A DNA stretch of 64,000 bases from Hedera helix (lineage: Eukaryota > Streptophyta > Magnoliopsida > Apiales > Araliaceae), in contig OX359278.1 of assembly GCA_947179155.2 (NCBI GenBank), forward strand, positions 16,077,496-16,141,495. Direction: 5' to 3'. Shown here piece after piece: positions 47,468 to 58,818 of this stretch (within the stretch, counting starts at the first letter, position 1; each line of letters starts with the position of its first letter). The notes beneath the pieces were generated by a model that had not been told where the DNA came from, made no database searches, and was given only the letters and a program-made list of their open reading frames with translations. Made by a program: the position numbers and the translations under genes.

Positions 47468-47476
47468 CTAGATATA

Positions 47477-47493
47477 ACCCCGCGCTTTGCGGC
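47477..47493 (-). other. Helitron 3'-terminal hairpin
   Basis: The + strand CCCCGCGCTTTGCGGCGG has a CCGC/GCGG stem around GCTTT. It is the only GC-rich spot for several kilobases and lies just inside the CTAG terminus. Confidence 0.7.
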
Positions 47494-47559
47494 GGAATTA
47501 TTTATTTTGTTAAAAATATATATAATTAAAAATTATTTTTTGTGTGATTTAGAATAAAA

Positions 47560-49740
47560 GAGTTGGTCATTATTTATAGGGTGAATACAACACATGTTTA
47601 AATCAATCACCCATAAATTTAGGATAATACCAAATTGGAATTATAGGATATAATTGTGGGATATAATATAAATATAGAATTGCTGTAATTTTGGGATATA
47701 ATATTAGTTTAGATTTGTATTAATGTGATAATGTTACTTTTCTTGTGTGATTAAAGAATTTTAAAAAAAAATTATGCATGAATTTTTTTTGTAAATAAAG
47801 TACAAAAGCCCAATTACGGGATAATATTATATATTTTTTTGCTTGAGAATTATTTGTAAAAAATTATGAATTCAAATTATTGGATAATATCATATATTTA
47901 TGTGTCAAAGTTATTTGCAAAAATGTTATAATAAAACAAATTCAAATTATTGGATAATATCAATTTGGAATTGTTGCAATATTGTGATATAATATGAGTT
48001 TATATTTATATGCGTGACATATTTATGTGATAATGTTACATTGTTTTGTGTAAGTGTGGAATTAAAAAAATATAGATGTAATTCTAATAATTCTCAAAAC
48101 CAAATTATTAGATAATATCAATTTGGAATTGCTATAATTTTGGGATATAATATCAGTTTAGATTTGTATGTGTAACATATTAATGGGACAATATTACATT
48201 TTTTTGTGTGAGTAAGGAATTAAAAAAAAATTAAAAATTTATGTGTGAAAATTATTTATAAAATTACATATTTTTGTGGCTGTAAATTATTTATAAATTA
48301 AAATTTCAAATTATTAGATAATATCATATATTTATATGTCAGAGTTATCTGCAAAAATAGGATAATAAAACAATTCAAAAATCATATTATTGGATTTTAT
48401 CAATTTGGGATTGCTGCAATATTGAGATATAATAGTAAAAATGTAAATAATGATAGTTTGACATGCACGCACAAATGTGTGCATCTAATTAAAGGATAAT
48501 TAAAAAATTGAGAACCAGAGCAAATTGGCATTAACTATAAATAAATTACCTTATACATGAGAGAAATTGAATTTTCTTGTTGTAGAAAAAACTCTAGAAG
48601 TGGAGGTAATTAAGGACTATAGAAGATGAGGGAGATAAAGAGGATATATAAGTGTTGGTGTAGAAAAACCTAGAAGTGGATGGAGATGAGATCGCAGGGA
48701 TAGATAGGAAGAGCTTAATTATCGTAGGCAACATTAAAAATAAGTTGTTCCAAAACACCTTAACAGTAAAGTACAATTTAAAAGTGACTGATTTGAAGTA
48801 TATTTTGTTTTACCAAATTACACATAGTATGTCATATTTTTTCTCCAAGTGGTATTTTTAATTTTTTAAAACTGATTGTTATACGATAAAAACTAATGTG
48901 CTAAAAAAATTATAAAATGAAGAAAGTATTCAATAAGGATAATAATATAAAAAATATCCTAAATGAAGTAAACTAATACGATCAATATTTCGTTTGTTTT
49001 GGTGTGTGGTTGGATATATATATATATTAAAGGGAGTAACTAATTAAAGAGAGTATTATTTTAAGAGTAATATAGTATTTTATTTTTAAACGACAAAAGA
49101 TTAAGGTTAAAAAGTATATATAATTAAAAATTATTTCTGGTATAATTAGGAATAAAAGAGTTAGTCTTTATTTATAAGGTGAATAAAACACGTGTTTAGA
49201 TCAGTCAGCTATCAATTTGGGTATAATATCATTTTGAAATTGTTTCAATTTTAGGATATAATATCAGTTTACATTTGTATTTATAGGATAATAAAACAAT
49301 TCAAAAAGAGCTAGTCTTTATTTATTGGGTGAATAAAACACGTGTTTAGATAAGTCACTTATCAATTCGGGATATCATTATGGGATATAATATTATTTTG
49401 GAATTGTTGCAATTTTGGGATAAATATCAGTTTACATTTGTATTTATGGGATAATAAAACAATTCAAAAATCAAATTATCTGTAAAAATGTGTCAGAATT
49501 ATTTGTTAAGTGTTAGAGTCTCTATTTATAGGGCAAATAAAAAACGTGTTACATCAATCACCCATGAATTTGGGATAATATCAATTTGAAATTGCTTAAA
49601 TTATGCAATATAAAATAAATTTAAATTTGTTACAATTTTGGGATATAAATATTAGTTTAGATTTGTTCGTTGCAATTTTTAACTTTATAATATCATTATT
49701 TTTTTGTGCGAGTATGAAATTAAAAAATCTTAAAATTTTT
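47560..49740. repeat. Degenerate repeats inside the Helitron
   Basis: Variants of CACCCATAAATTTGGGATAAT, CAATTTGGAATTGCTGCAATTT and TGGGATATAATATCAGTTTA recur irregularly (for example near 47600, 47940, 48110, 49200, 49370, 49560). They are related to the 380-bp array downstream, indicating stepwise amplification of one sequence. Confidence 0.6.
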
Positions 49741-49744
49741 ATTG

Positions 49745-50935
49745 GATAATATCACAATAAAACATGTTTTAGATCAATCATCCACGAATTTGGGATAATA
49801 CCAATTTGTGATTGCTTAAATTTTGCGATATAAAAGCAATACGGATTTGTATTCGTGACATATTTATGGGTAATATCAGATTTTTATGTGAGAGAGTTAT
49901 CGTGTGAGAATTAGTTGTAAAAAAATTTAAATTCCAAATTATTTGTCAATATGAAATATTAAATAATTATCTGCAACAAATATGGGATAATAATAAATTT
50001 TTATGTGGTTGTAAAAAAATTCAACTAAGTATTGTGTGATAGTTCAAAAATAAATAATTTTTATTAATAGACAGTTTTAGATTTTAATGAGATAATACTC
50101 AATATCGAAATTATTGGATAACATCATAATAAAACCTGTTTTAGATCAATCATCCACGAATTTGGGATAATACCAATTTGTGAATGCTTAAATTTTGCGA
50201 TATAAAAGCAATACGGATTTGATGCAATTTTGTATTCGTGACATATTTATGGGTAATATCAGATTTTTATGTGAGAGAGTTATCGTGTGAGAATTAGTTG
50301 TAAAAAAATTTAAATTCTAAATTATTTGTCAATATGAAATATTAAATAATTATCTGCAACAAATATGGGATAATAATAAATTTTTATGTGGTTGTAAAAA
50401 AATTCAACTAAGTATTGTGTGATAGTTCAAAAATAAATAATTTTTATTAATAGACAGTTTCAGATTTTAATGGGATAATACTCAATATCGAAATTATTGG
50501 ATAACATCATAATAAAACATGTTTTAGATCAATCATCCATAAATTTGGGATAATATCAATTTGTGATTGCTTAAATTTTGGGATATAAAAGCAATATGGA
50601 TTTGTTGCAATTTTGTGACATATTTATAGGTAATATCAGTTTTTTTATGTGAGAGAGTTATCGTATGAGAATTAGTTGTAAAAAAAATTTATATTCCAAA
50701 TTATTTGTCAATATGAAATATTATATAATTATCTGCAACAATTATGGGATAATAATAAATATTTATATAGTTGTAAAAAAGTTCAATGAAGTATTGTGTG
50801 ATAGTTCAAAAATAAATAATTCTTATTAATGGATAGTTTCATATTTTTATGGGATAATATTCAAAACTGAAATTATTGGATAATATCATAATAAAACATG
50901 TTTTAGATCAAATCATCCATGAATTTATGTGAGAG
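49745..50935. repeat. Tandem repeat of about 372-383 bp, about three copies
   Basis: The landmark TTTTAGATCAATCATCCA recurs with its TCCA at 49781, 50153, 50536 and 50916 (spacing 372, 383, 380). The units share GAGAGAGTTATCGTGTGAGA and AATATGAAATATTA blocks in the same order. Confidence 0.88.
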
Positions 50936-50964
50936 AGTTATGTGATAATATTAAATTATTGGAT

Positions 50965-51269
50965 GAAATTTTTATGTGGGAGAGTTATGGGATAATATTA
51001 AATTATTTGATGGGATTTTTATGTGAGAGAGTTATGGAAAAAGTTAACTGCATAAAAGATTGACACTTGACATAATATGGTGTCAATGTATTGCATTTTA
51101 ATATATATATATAATAGATGGAATTTTTATGTGGGAGAGTTATGGGATAATATTAAATTATTTGATGGGATTTTTATGTGAGAGAGTTGTGGAAAAAGTT
51201 AACTGCATAAAAGATTGACACTTGGCATAATATGGTGTCAATGTACTGTATTTTAATATATATAATAGA
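50965..51269. repeat. 155-bp duplication of the Helitron 5' end
   Basis: TTTATGTGGGAGAGTTATGG occurs at 50971 and 51126. Both copies run through GACACTTG-CATAATATGGTGTC and end in ATATATATAATAGAT. The inner copy therefore carries a second complete 5' terminus near 51117. Confidence 0.85.
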
Positions 51270-51363
51270 TTACATGGATCACCGCCAACCCTTCATCCTC
51301 AACAATGAAGTCATCTCTCACCCAGGGGCAGATCCAGAAATTTTATTCAGTAAGGGTGGATTT

Positions 51364-51367
<4 letters not shown>

Positions 51368-51426
<59 letters not shown>
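51368..51426. repeat. (TA)n microsatellite
   Basis: A perfect TA run of about 59 bp near the left end of the hAT element. Confidence 0.97.
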
Positions 51427-51430
<4 letters not shown>

Positions 51431-51603
51431 ATAATTGATTTTAACTAATAACTATTTATTTTTTTTGTTGAAATTAAATAAAGAAAACTAGAACTAATTA
51501 TAATATTAACTAATCATAATAATGTTTACAAATTACAATGCTATCATCCTAAATCCCATAACTTGAAAATGTTCTATGATAACTTAATTATCAATAGTTT
51601 CAA

Positions 51604-51921
51604 TTATATCATTTTCAATATAATTGGTTGATAAAGACCCTTAAGCAAATATCCTAGATGAATACTATTTCTCTTGCTAGCATTATATTCCATTATAGAT
51701 GGTCTCAATTCCAGATCAACAACAAGTACCTCTTCTATATCGGATTCAAATTGAGATTGAGAATTGGTATTTTGAGATGATTCTTGGATATGAATTTTAT
51801 TTGAGAGATTTTGTGTAATCTTATCCATTCGGATGAATTGTGATGTCGATGATTTAGTTTTAGAACGTTTGAATTTTACAAATATATCATGAATGCCTAA
51901 ATCAATCAATATATGATACAA
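51604..51921 (-). pseudogene. hAT transposase N-terminal fragment (TTF-type zinc-finger family)
   Basis: 105 codons on the minus strand include SQNTNSQSQFESDIEEV, LELRPSIMEYNASKRNSI and LGYLLKGLYQPI. This matches the linker DPGLRxPIxxYxxNxRDxIRRAYLxKGPCQP that precedes the TTF-type zinc finger in plant hAT proteins (the DUF4371 group). The zinc finger and the hAT dimerisation domain are absent. The listed start may be artificial; a MDKITQNL-type start near residue 32 better fits the family N-terminus. Confidence 0.68.
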
Positions 51922-52938
51922 TTAACAACCTCAAACTAACTACTAATTTATGCAAATTGCAACATAAATAAAATTCTAAAACACAAAAAAATAAATATTC
52001 ATAATCCAAACTAAACAAAAATCAGAAAAAAAAAATATGAGTTAAGACTCAAGAGATGATTTAGAAACTTACTTGCCATAGTTCAATTTGAACGATTCCC
52101 TAAAAAAATACAATTTTAATCGTTCAATATTAATGTCTTCTCAAAATAATAAAACCAAATTTATTTTCCATATTCAAACAAAATCAAGCCAAAATATATC
52201 AACATCAACCCATAAATTAAAATTATGATTAGGACAAGTGTCTCATAATGAAGCTAGAAAGACCGAGTGGCCACCACAAAGAAGACGAAAAAATTAAAAT
52301 AAATGAATAACAAAGATGAGATAAAAAAAGTGTTATATTTCTAATGATCATTGAACATCTAAGACAACCAACCATGTAGTTGGAATAAACCAAAGGCATA
52401 GAAAATCAGTCATATAGAAACATCGATATAATGTGAGAAATGTTAATAGTGAACTGAAATATAGTCTGCATTACCCCTTAAATTTGCTAAATTATATTTT
52501 TGTCCCTATACTTAAAAAAAAAACTCAGCAGAGGCAAGTGCCTCTCATGCCCCCTATGTACATCCGCCCCTGCTCTCATCTCTCCACCACTGTAAACTTC
52601 GACCCATTTCTAATCTCATACCATATAATCCCGGCTCCCAACGCCTCTCTTTCTCCGATCTCTACTTCTTCAACACCCAATCTGGCCTCCTAACTTTATT
52701 GCCCTCGAAAACCATTCCAATCACTAACAATTCCTTCTCCAATGTCATCATTAATAACTCCCTCATCACTCACCCCGACATTTACCTCTCCTTTGCAATC
52801 TTTGTTCATCATGGAATTAACAATATTGATTACACCCTTTATTACGCCAAAACAAATAGCAGTGTCGCCTCCATTTTTTCTGGCAGAAGAAGCTATGGGT
52901 GCCCAAAAATTGGATGCAACGGCTTACTTGTTCACTGA

Positions 52939-55180
52939 ATTTTCAATATTTTTGTTTGTTCTCTATGCTGTGTCTAAGTTCAAGATTCTTCAAGTCCAAT
53001 TAATTCATTGATGGGGTTGTTCTCAATATGAAGAATTTTGAAGAATAAGTGTTACATTTTTTTATGTATATTATGACACTAGATTGGGCCATAGATGACT
53101 TTGTAAAATGGGTTTTTGTTGCCGGGTTGAAATTCTTGTTGTACTGGTAATTCTTGTAATCTATTGCTGTATTTGTTGTTGTTCATTGTTTTGTTGTACT
53201 GGTAATTCTTCGTTTTCAATTTTCAATCGACCAAATATGACTTTTTTTGGGATTCCAATTTAGGGCTTTACGTTTTGGAGGTGGAGGTGGAGGGGGGAGG
53301 GGGAGAAGATGATTGAATCGATTTGTTTGATTTAGGAAGGAGTGATTTTATTTAGTTTTAATGTTAGACAAAATATAGTTTGACATATTTACCCTCCAAT
53401 GTACTATGAATGTGAGAAAAAAAAATTGAAATAACCTTTTTTAATTACACATAAGTTGGAGATAGGCCTACTTAAAGATTCACGTTATCAATTTCTGATA
53501 TGGTATGTCTAATCGAACGAAAGTGAAAAAATTAGTAGTTTGATATTATCTAATTGAAAAAATTAAAAGCTGAGTCATGAAGGTAGAAAAAGGGTAATAG
53601 CCTAAAATAATAATTTATAATTAAGCCTCGATGAATTGATACTTTTTCATCCATTAATTTTGCTGCTATTCTTTCTTTCCCTACTTTTACACTAGATTTC
53701 TTGTAAATTGATTGTGGAAAAAGGAATTTAGAGATTTTTATAATACATAGGGTTACATCGCTTATTTGCAAAAATAATGAGTGAAATATGTTGATTTGCA
53801 CTATTTTATTTCATTAGTCCATTATTTAATTCCGACACTATTTTTGATCATTTTAAAGATTATTTGATTCCTCAAAAAGGGATCATATAATCTTTTCACA
53901 TTCATCATCAAATGGCCTAAGAAATAACTAAATATAATGTATGAGGATTAAACAATGGATTTATTGTAATAAATAATTCAGAGTAATAATAAATTAGTAC
54001 AAATAGTTCTATTTCAACTATCATTTTTCAAACAAACATAGCCTAAATGTGTAGTATATAAGAGGACATCTAAATTTTGACTTATCTTGATAAGTGTGTC
54101 TATTTTCATTTAAACAATAAGTGCTCTATTTATGTTTAAAGTCAAATTAACCTGTAATGAAGATAACCTAATGAATGTGTGTACAAATGAATACATGTAA
54201 TAGAATTATGTATGCCTACATAATTAACGTCCAAAATTTTCAAAATATATCCCACCCGTTCTAAAGAGTCAATTTTTTATCTTTTAAAGTCAATCATGAA
54301 ATTTTAAAATTCATAAAAAAATATTTAATTTTAGAAAATAATAAATTTTTATTTGTGATTAATACAAATTTTTTAGTATTTTGGTTTTGATTAAATTTAT
54401 TTACATTTAATTTTAATATGAAAATGATGTAAATTGACTTCAAAAAGTGTTATTGTATATTTATTTTTATTTTTGGACTGAGATAGTTACTAAAAGTTTA
54501 AAAGCTTTTACACATTATACTTGCAAGTACATACATTTTCAAATGAATAATAAAGAAATTTGATAAATGTATGAGAGATTTCTCTATACAAAAAAATAAT
54601 AAGAAAATTTTAAAAGTAAAGCATGTAAATTTCATTACTTGTTTAGTGCCATCCAGAAATTTTAGTAGGAGGATATATACCAAAACTTTTATGAAAATAT
54701 TTATGTAATATTAAAAAATTATAAGTCTAAAATAGAGTTTTAAAATACATATGAATTAATTTATCAAAAGTGGTACTCGGTGCTTTTTTGGAATACATAA
54801 TTCACCTATGATTAAATTAATAATAAATTTCTCCGCAAATTCTTTCTCAATTCGTGAGAAAATCATTGTCCATTTAATCCTTTTTGAAGTAATTGAAAAT
54901 ACTCATTAAGGAGAAATACTTTCATCGTCTTCTATATCTAAGTCCCACATCGCTTACATATTAAATTTTTTGTTTAATTTTGTTACATAAATGACAATAG
55001 ATACATCCTTGATATCTTGTTTTACGGATAGATCCTCCATCTCTTTCTAGGTTGCAGAACGACAGTCCTTTCTTGCAAGGTGCCTCTGTAATATGGGATA
55101 TCAAGTATATTTTGGATATTGTGATTGTATTTCTTTTCCTATAGGAGTTCGGGGATCTTTCTTCCCTGTCTCTCACTTCA
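52939..55180. other. Intergenic DNA
   Basis: 52939-53260 looks like decayed 3' sequence of the fasciclin pseudogene (TGTTGTACTGGTAATTCTTG repeated at 53137 and 53194). 53275-53330 is G-rich (GGTGGAGGTGGAGGGGGGAG). The remainder is AT-rich without recognised genes. Confidence 0.55.
54248..54487. mobile_element. Possible diverged Stowaway-like MITE
   Basis: It begins TCCCACCCGTTCTAAAGAG and ends TTTTTGGACTGAGATAGTTA. The ends are weak inverted repeats resembling the CTCCCTCCGTCC-type terminus, and the interior is AT-rich. Divergence is high and the target duplicate is uncertain. Confidence 0.35.
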
Positions 55181-55242
55181 TCTTTTCTTCTTACCTTTCT
55201 TCTTTGTCTATTTCTTATCTTTTTCTCTCTATCTCTACGTTC

Positions 55243-56084
55243 ATGGAGGAACTTACTAAGTCATGGAGATCTTTAACCCTCACTGATACAGAGGGTACAA
55301 ACCTAAGACTAAGTGAGGAGGAGGCGATCATGGAATATACCATTGCAACAAAGTTTTTGATGCATCAAACCCTTAACTTAGAAGCCATAGCTAAAACCTT
55401 CACACCTTTATGGAGGTCTCGCAATGATTTAAAATTAAAAAGGATAATGATCATATGATACTTTTTACTTTTGATAATAAGCAGGAGATGGAGAACATCT
55501 TTGAATCAAAACCATGGAGTTTCGACAAACATCTTATGGTCTTCACTAGTTATAGTGGGGATATTGATTTGGTTGATATGAAGTTTAATATGGTAACTTT
55601 TTAGTGCAGGTTCATGAAATACCATTAAGGTTCAGAACAACAACTGTGGTTAGAAAAATTTGTGGAATTATTGGGCAGGTGATACACACTTAGGATGATA
55701 GTGAAATAGAGGGCAATGGATTTATTAGAGTCAGAATCATCATTGATATCTCTAAACCGCTTTGTCGAGGAAGAGTGGGTTTCTTTCAAGTGTGAGAGGC
55801 TAACGAACCTCTGTTACTGGTGCGGCAACGTGATGCATGGTGATAAGGACTGTGAAATATGGCTGGACAGCGGTGGTACACTCTCTAAGGAAACTCAGCA
55901 GTACGGGCAATGGATCAGAGCCGCCCCATTCATGGCAAACAGAAGGAATTTTTTGCAAGTCCCTGGTTTCTACAGCTATAAAAAAGCAAAAGCGGACAAC
56001 TCAACTCCTCGACATAATACAAACCTGTTGGTAGTGGTCAAACGGATAGGAACCGTCGGTAGTGGTCAAACGGACCGGATATAA
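55243..56084 (+). pseudogene. LINE ORF1 (DUF4283 and zinc-knuckle protein)
   Basis: ATG 55243 opens MEELTKSWRSLTLTDTEG, followed by LNLEAIAKTFTPLWR, a DUF4283 landmark. A frameshift near 55440 moves the reading to MILFTFDNKQEMENIFESKP and WSFDKHLMVF. After a stop at about 55602 and another shift, NLCYWCGNVMHGDKDC gives a C-X2-C-X4-H-X4-C knuckle (55812-55853), then GQWIRAAPF. ORF1 proteins of plant L1 elements bind the element RNA. At least three disruptions are present. Confidence 0.82.
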
Positions 56085-56099
56085 ACAATCGCCATGAAG

Positions 56100-56460
56100 C
56101 TTGGGCAAAATTAAGATGGTTGAAAGCGCAGAGGACAACCCCTTGGCTATGTGCGGGTGATTATAATGAGATTATAAAGTAATCAAAAAGTTATGAGGAA
56201 GAGTTCAACCCCATAATCAAATGCAGGCTTTTCGGGATGTTTTAGATGAATGTGGATTTATGGATTTGGGTCTTATAGGATCGAGATTTACTTGGCATAA
56301 ACACTTTGATGATTTTACCATATGAGAAAGACTTGATAAAACAATGGAAACAAATGATTGGTTTGCTATGTTTCCAAATACAAAAGTTTATCACCTTGAT
56401 GTCACAACCTCAGATCATAAAGCTATGTGGATAATTCCTGAAAAAATGAATTACCATCAG
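56100..56460 (+). pseudogene. LINE ORF2, C-terminal part of the endonuclease
   Basis: Across frames the text gives PWLCAGDYNEII, QAFRDVLDECGFMDLGLIG, SRFTWHKHFDDFT and ERLDKT ... VTTSDHKAMW. These are the late motifs of the apurinic-like endonuclease (GDFNE, GxxFTW, SDHxP). The catalytic N-terminal motifs are missing and several stops occur. Confidence 0.78.
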
Positions 56461-56698
56461 TAAAGATTATTTAAAATTGAATAAATGTGGATGAGTGATA
56501 AGGGATGTGGAGATACAATTGAGGTGGTTTGACGTGGTCACTATGCAGACCTAGGGGACATTAGAGTGCTAAAAAAGGTGGAGGATTGTGGTAACAAAAA
56601 TTGGCAACTTGGAGTAAAGGTAATTTTGGGAATGTGAGAAAAGAATTTAAGAAAAAGTGAAAACTACTTTTCAAGGCCGAACAACTTGTTTTGAGAGA

Positions 56699-56716
56699 GG
56701 GGGGGGGGGGGGGGGG
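56699..56716 (+). repeat. Run of 18 G
   Basis: GAGAGAGG followed by a homopolymer of G (18 in all) inside ORF2. It is the only such run in the window. Confidence 0.95.
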
Positions 56717-57059
56717 TGGACCGAATGAGGAGACTAGAGGTGTAGATGAACTCATTGATGGATAAGGAGACTATTATATGGAGGCAATGAGCAAAAATTC
56801 AGTGGTTAAAGGATGGGGATAGAAACACACGTTTTTTCCATAGTAAGTCTTCGAAGAAGAGAATGAAGAATTTTATAAAAGGTCTGTATAATGGTGAGGG
56901 ACAATGGTGCACCCAACCTAGTAGTGTGGCTGAAACGGTGGTTAATTTTTATGATGACGTCTTCACATCATCAAAATCGGCCTGCTTTGAGGAGGTTCTT
57001 GAGCAAATTCCAATAGTTATTACTGATGAGATGAATAATCAGCTCACTGTGGAGTACAC

Positions 57060-57890
57060 GGCCTAAGAAGTAGAAGTAGCTTTGAAGCAAATGGCCCCTC
57101 TTAGGTCCCCTGGACCTGATGGTTTGCATCCTCTCTTTTATCAAGGCTATTGGTCTTTAGTTGGTAATGATGTAGTTGAAGCTATTTTAATGTATCTCAA
57201 TACTGACTTTCTACTGCAAACACTTTGTCACTCCTTTATCACTTTAATTCCGAAAGTTAAAGAACCCCAATATGTTTCTTAATATAGACCTATTTGCCTA
57301 AGTAATGTACTTTATAGGGTTTGTTTTCCAAGGTGTTAGCTAATAGACTGATGAAAATTTTGTCCCACCTTATCTCAGAGCACCAAAGTGCTTTTCTATC
57401 GAAAAGATTGATCACTGATAACATAATGGTGGCTTTTGAGACATTACATTACATGAGAACTCACTGCTCTGGTAAGACATGATTCATGGCATTAAAGCTC
57501 GACATGAGCAAGGCGTATGATAGGATGGAATTGAAATATATGGAAAGGTTGATGGAAAAAATGGGGTTTGCAGATAGTTGGGTTAGATTGATAATGGCTT
57601 GTATTTCTACAACTACATATTTGGTGTTGATTAATGGTGAACCTCATGAAAATATTGCGCCAATAAGGGATCTTAGGCAGGGGGACCCTCTCTCTCCCTA
57701 TTTATTTTTGTTGTGCACGGAGGGCTTTCATGATTTGTTGAAAAAAAGAAGAGATGAATGGAGATATAAGAGGAGTCTCAATTTGTAGAAATGGACCTAA
57801 GATAACCCATATTTTATTTGTAGATAATAGTCTTGTTATTTGCAGGGCTACGACGATGGAGTGCTAAAAATTGATGGAGATTCTTGATTT
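57060..57890 (+). pseudogene. LINE ORF2, reverse transcriptase fragment
   Basis: Reverse transcriptase landmarks occur in order: MAPLRSPGPDGLHPLFYQGY, SFITLIPKVKEP, YRPICLSNVLYR, ALKLDMSKAYDRMEL, IRDLRQGDPLSPYLFLLCTE and HILFVDNSLVICRA. Breaks occur at a stop near 57282, a shift near 57320, a stop at 57480 and another at 57788. The catalytic FADD box reads FVDN (57817-57828), so the second aspartate is lost. The enzyme would be dead even if the frames were continuous. Confidence 0.87.
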
Positions 57891-58108
57891 GTACTAAAAA
57901 GCTTCGGGTCAACAAGTCCAAAACTACACTCTTTTTCAATAAATCAACGCCCCAAGAAGTGCAATCCTCAATCATGCATACACTTGGAGTACCTGCAGTG
58001 CAACAATATGAAAAGTATTAGGGCTTACATTCTTTCATTGGGAGGAGGAAAAAGGAAAGCTTTGACAATATAAATCAAAGGGTGTGGAAGAAATTTTAAG
58101 GATGGGAA

Positions 58109-58818
58109 CACTACAAAAAAAAGGCTCATTATCGACGGACAGGACCGTCGCCAATGACCTAATTGTCATCGGCAATGAGGTCATTGGTGACGGGACTGTC
58201 TGTTGCCAATAACGTCGCCCCACAGGTTGTCGCCCCCACTTTTTGTTGATCGCCGTGGGTAATGAGTTAAATAGCGACGGACAAATAGGCGACGGAATGT
58301 TCGTCACTATTGATATCCTTGGCAACGGCAGTAGCGATGGACTGTCTGTCGCTAATGAGTAATATAAAAATAAAAATAAAGGTCTTTGGCGATGGACTAC
58401 CCGTCACCAATTACTGTTGTCCGTTGCCAATAACATTTATTTTTTTAAATTGAGCCAGGCATTTACAATGGTATCGTCCGTCGCTGATACATCATTACTG
58501 ACGGTTCTTGCCATCGCTAATTAGTTCGTCGTTAATGACCTTTTTATAAAAAAAATTAAAATATTTGCAAAAATTCCTTGTTTTTTTTACATATACATAA
58601 TTGCACCTATTATAAACAAAAAATAACAAATAATTCTTGACTAAAGTATTCCAATAACCATTCAAAAATATACAATCAACCATCAAATGCGTACACAACA
58701 TAATCACATAAACCATAAAATATAACTACATATAAAATGTAATCACTATATAACCAAACAACTAGATAGATACATAAAATTAAATATAAACCATCAAACT
58801 AAATAAATACAACAACCT
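58109..58818 (+). mobile_element. Left end of a CACTA-like non-autonomous element
   Basis: It starts CACTACAAAAAAAAGG directly after GAA in the LINE. For about 430 bp it carries many CGACGGAC / CCGTCGCCAAT / GTCGCTAATGA motifs in both orientations, the subterminal repeats of CACTA elements. It then grades into AT-rich DNA and is cut at 58819 by an LTR. No transposase is seen; the 96-codon minus-strand frame over the repeats is chance. Confidence 0.75.

Larger units (their letters stand above)
47468..51269 (-). mobile_element. Non-autonomous Helitron, 3.8 kb
   Basis: On the minus strand the element starts TCTATTATATATATTAAAAT (51269) after an A. It ends with a GC hairpin (CCGCCGCAAAGCGCGG) about 10 bases before CTAG (47468-47471), followed by T. 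The 5' TC, the 3' hairpin plus CTRR, and insertion between A and T without target duplication are Helitron hallmarks. No Rep/helicase coding is present; the interior is AT-rich with tandem repeats. The alternative, a satellite-like AT-rich array with chance ends, is less likely given four concordant features. Confidence 0.78.
51323..52572 (-). mobile_element. hAT-type element, 1.25 kb, with 8-bp target duplication
   Basis: Termini CAGGGGCAGATCC (51323) and ATCCGCCCCTG (ending 52572) are inverted repeats. The flanks CTCTCACC (51315-51322) and CTCTCATC (52573-52580) form an 8-bp duplication with one change, as expected for hAT. It carries a (TA)n tract (51368-51426) and the N-terminal piece of a transposase on the minus strand. 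The catalytic part is missing, so it is a deletion derivative. Confidence 0.85.
51275..52938 (+). pseudogene. Fasciclin-like (FAS1 domain, FLA-type) pseudogene, split by an hAT element
   Basis: Two parts remain. 51275-51322 begins MDHRQPFILNNEVIS. 52581 onward continues through a TTVNFDPFLISYHIIP-type stretch and, after a frameshift, QRLSFSDLYFFNTQSGLLTL, then KTIPITNNSFSNVIINNSLI and HPDIYLSFAIFVHHGIN with DYTLYY. This pattern (SFSDL, LLP-K-I-VTN-S-SN-I, THPDIYL, VHGI, LDY) is the FAS1 domain of plant fasciclin-like arabinogalactan proteins, cell-surface adhesion-type proteins. The N-terminal signal peptide is missing at the Helitron border. The frameshift and the hAT insertion make it non-functional. 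Confidence 0.7.
55180..58108 (+). mobile_element. L1-type LINE, broken and 3' truncated
   Basis: ORF1 (DUF4283-like domain plus CCHC knuckle) and ORF2 (end of the endonuclease, then reverse transcriptase) occur in the usual order on the plus strand, with several stops and frameshifts. The N-terminal half of the endonuclease and everything after the first part of the reverse transcriptase thumb are missing. The reading runs to RVWKKF and is cut at 58109 by the terminus of a CACTA-like element. The 5' boundary is approximate. Confidence 0.85.

Noticed and set aside
52433..53011. Three overlapping small plus-strand genes
   Set aside because: They are the frames of one frameshifted fasciclin-like pseudogene; reading across them gives the FAS1 pattern.
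58035..58325. 96-codon minus-strand frame
   Set aside because: It spans the LINE/CACTA junction and the CACTA subterminal repeats.
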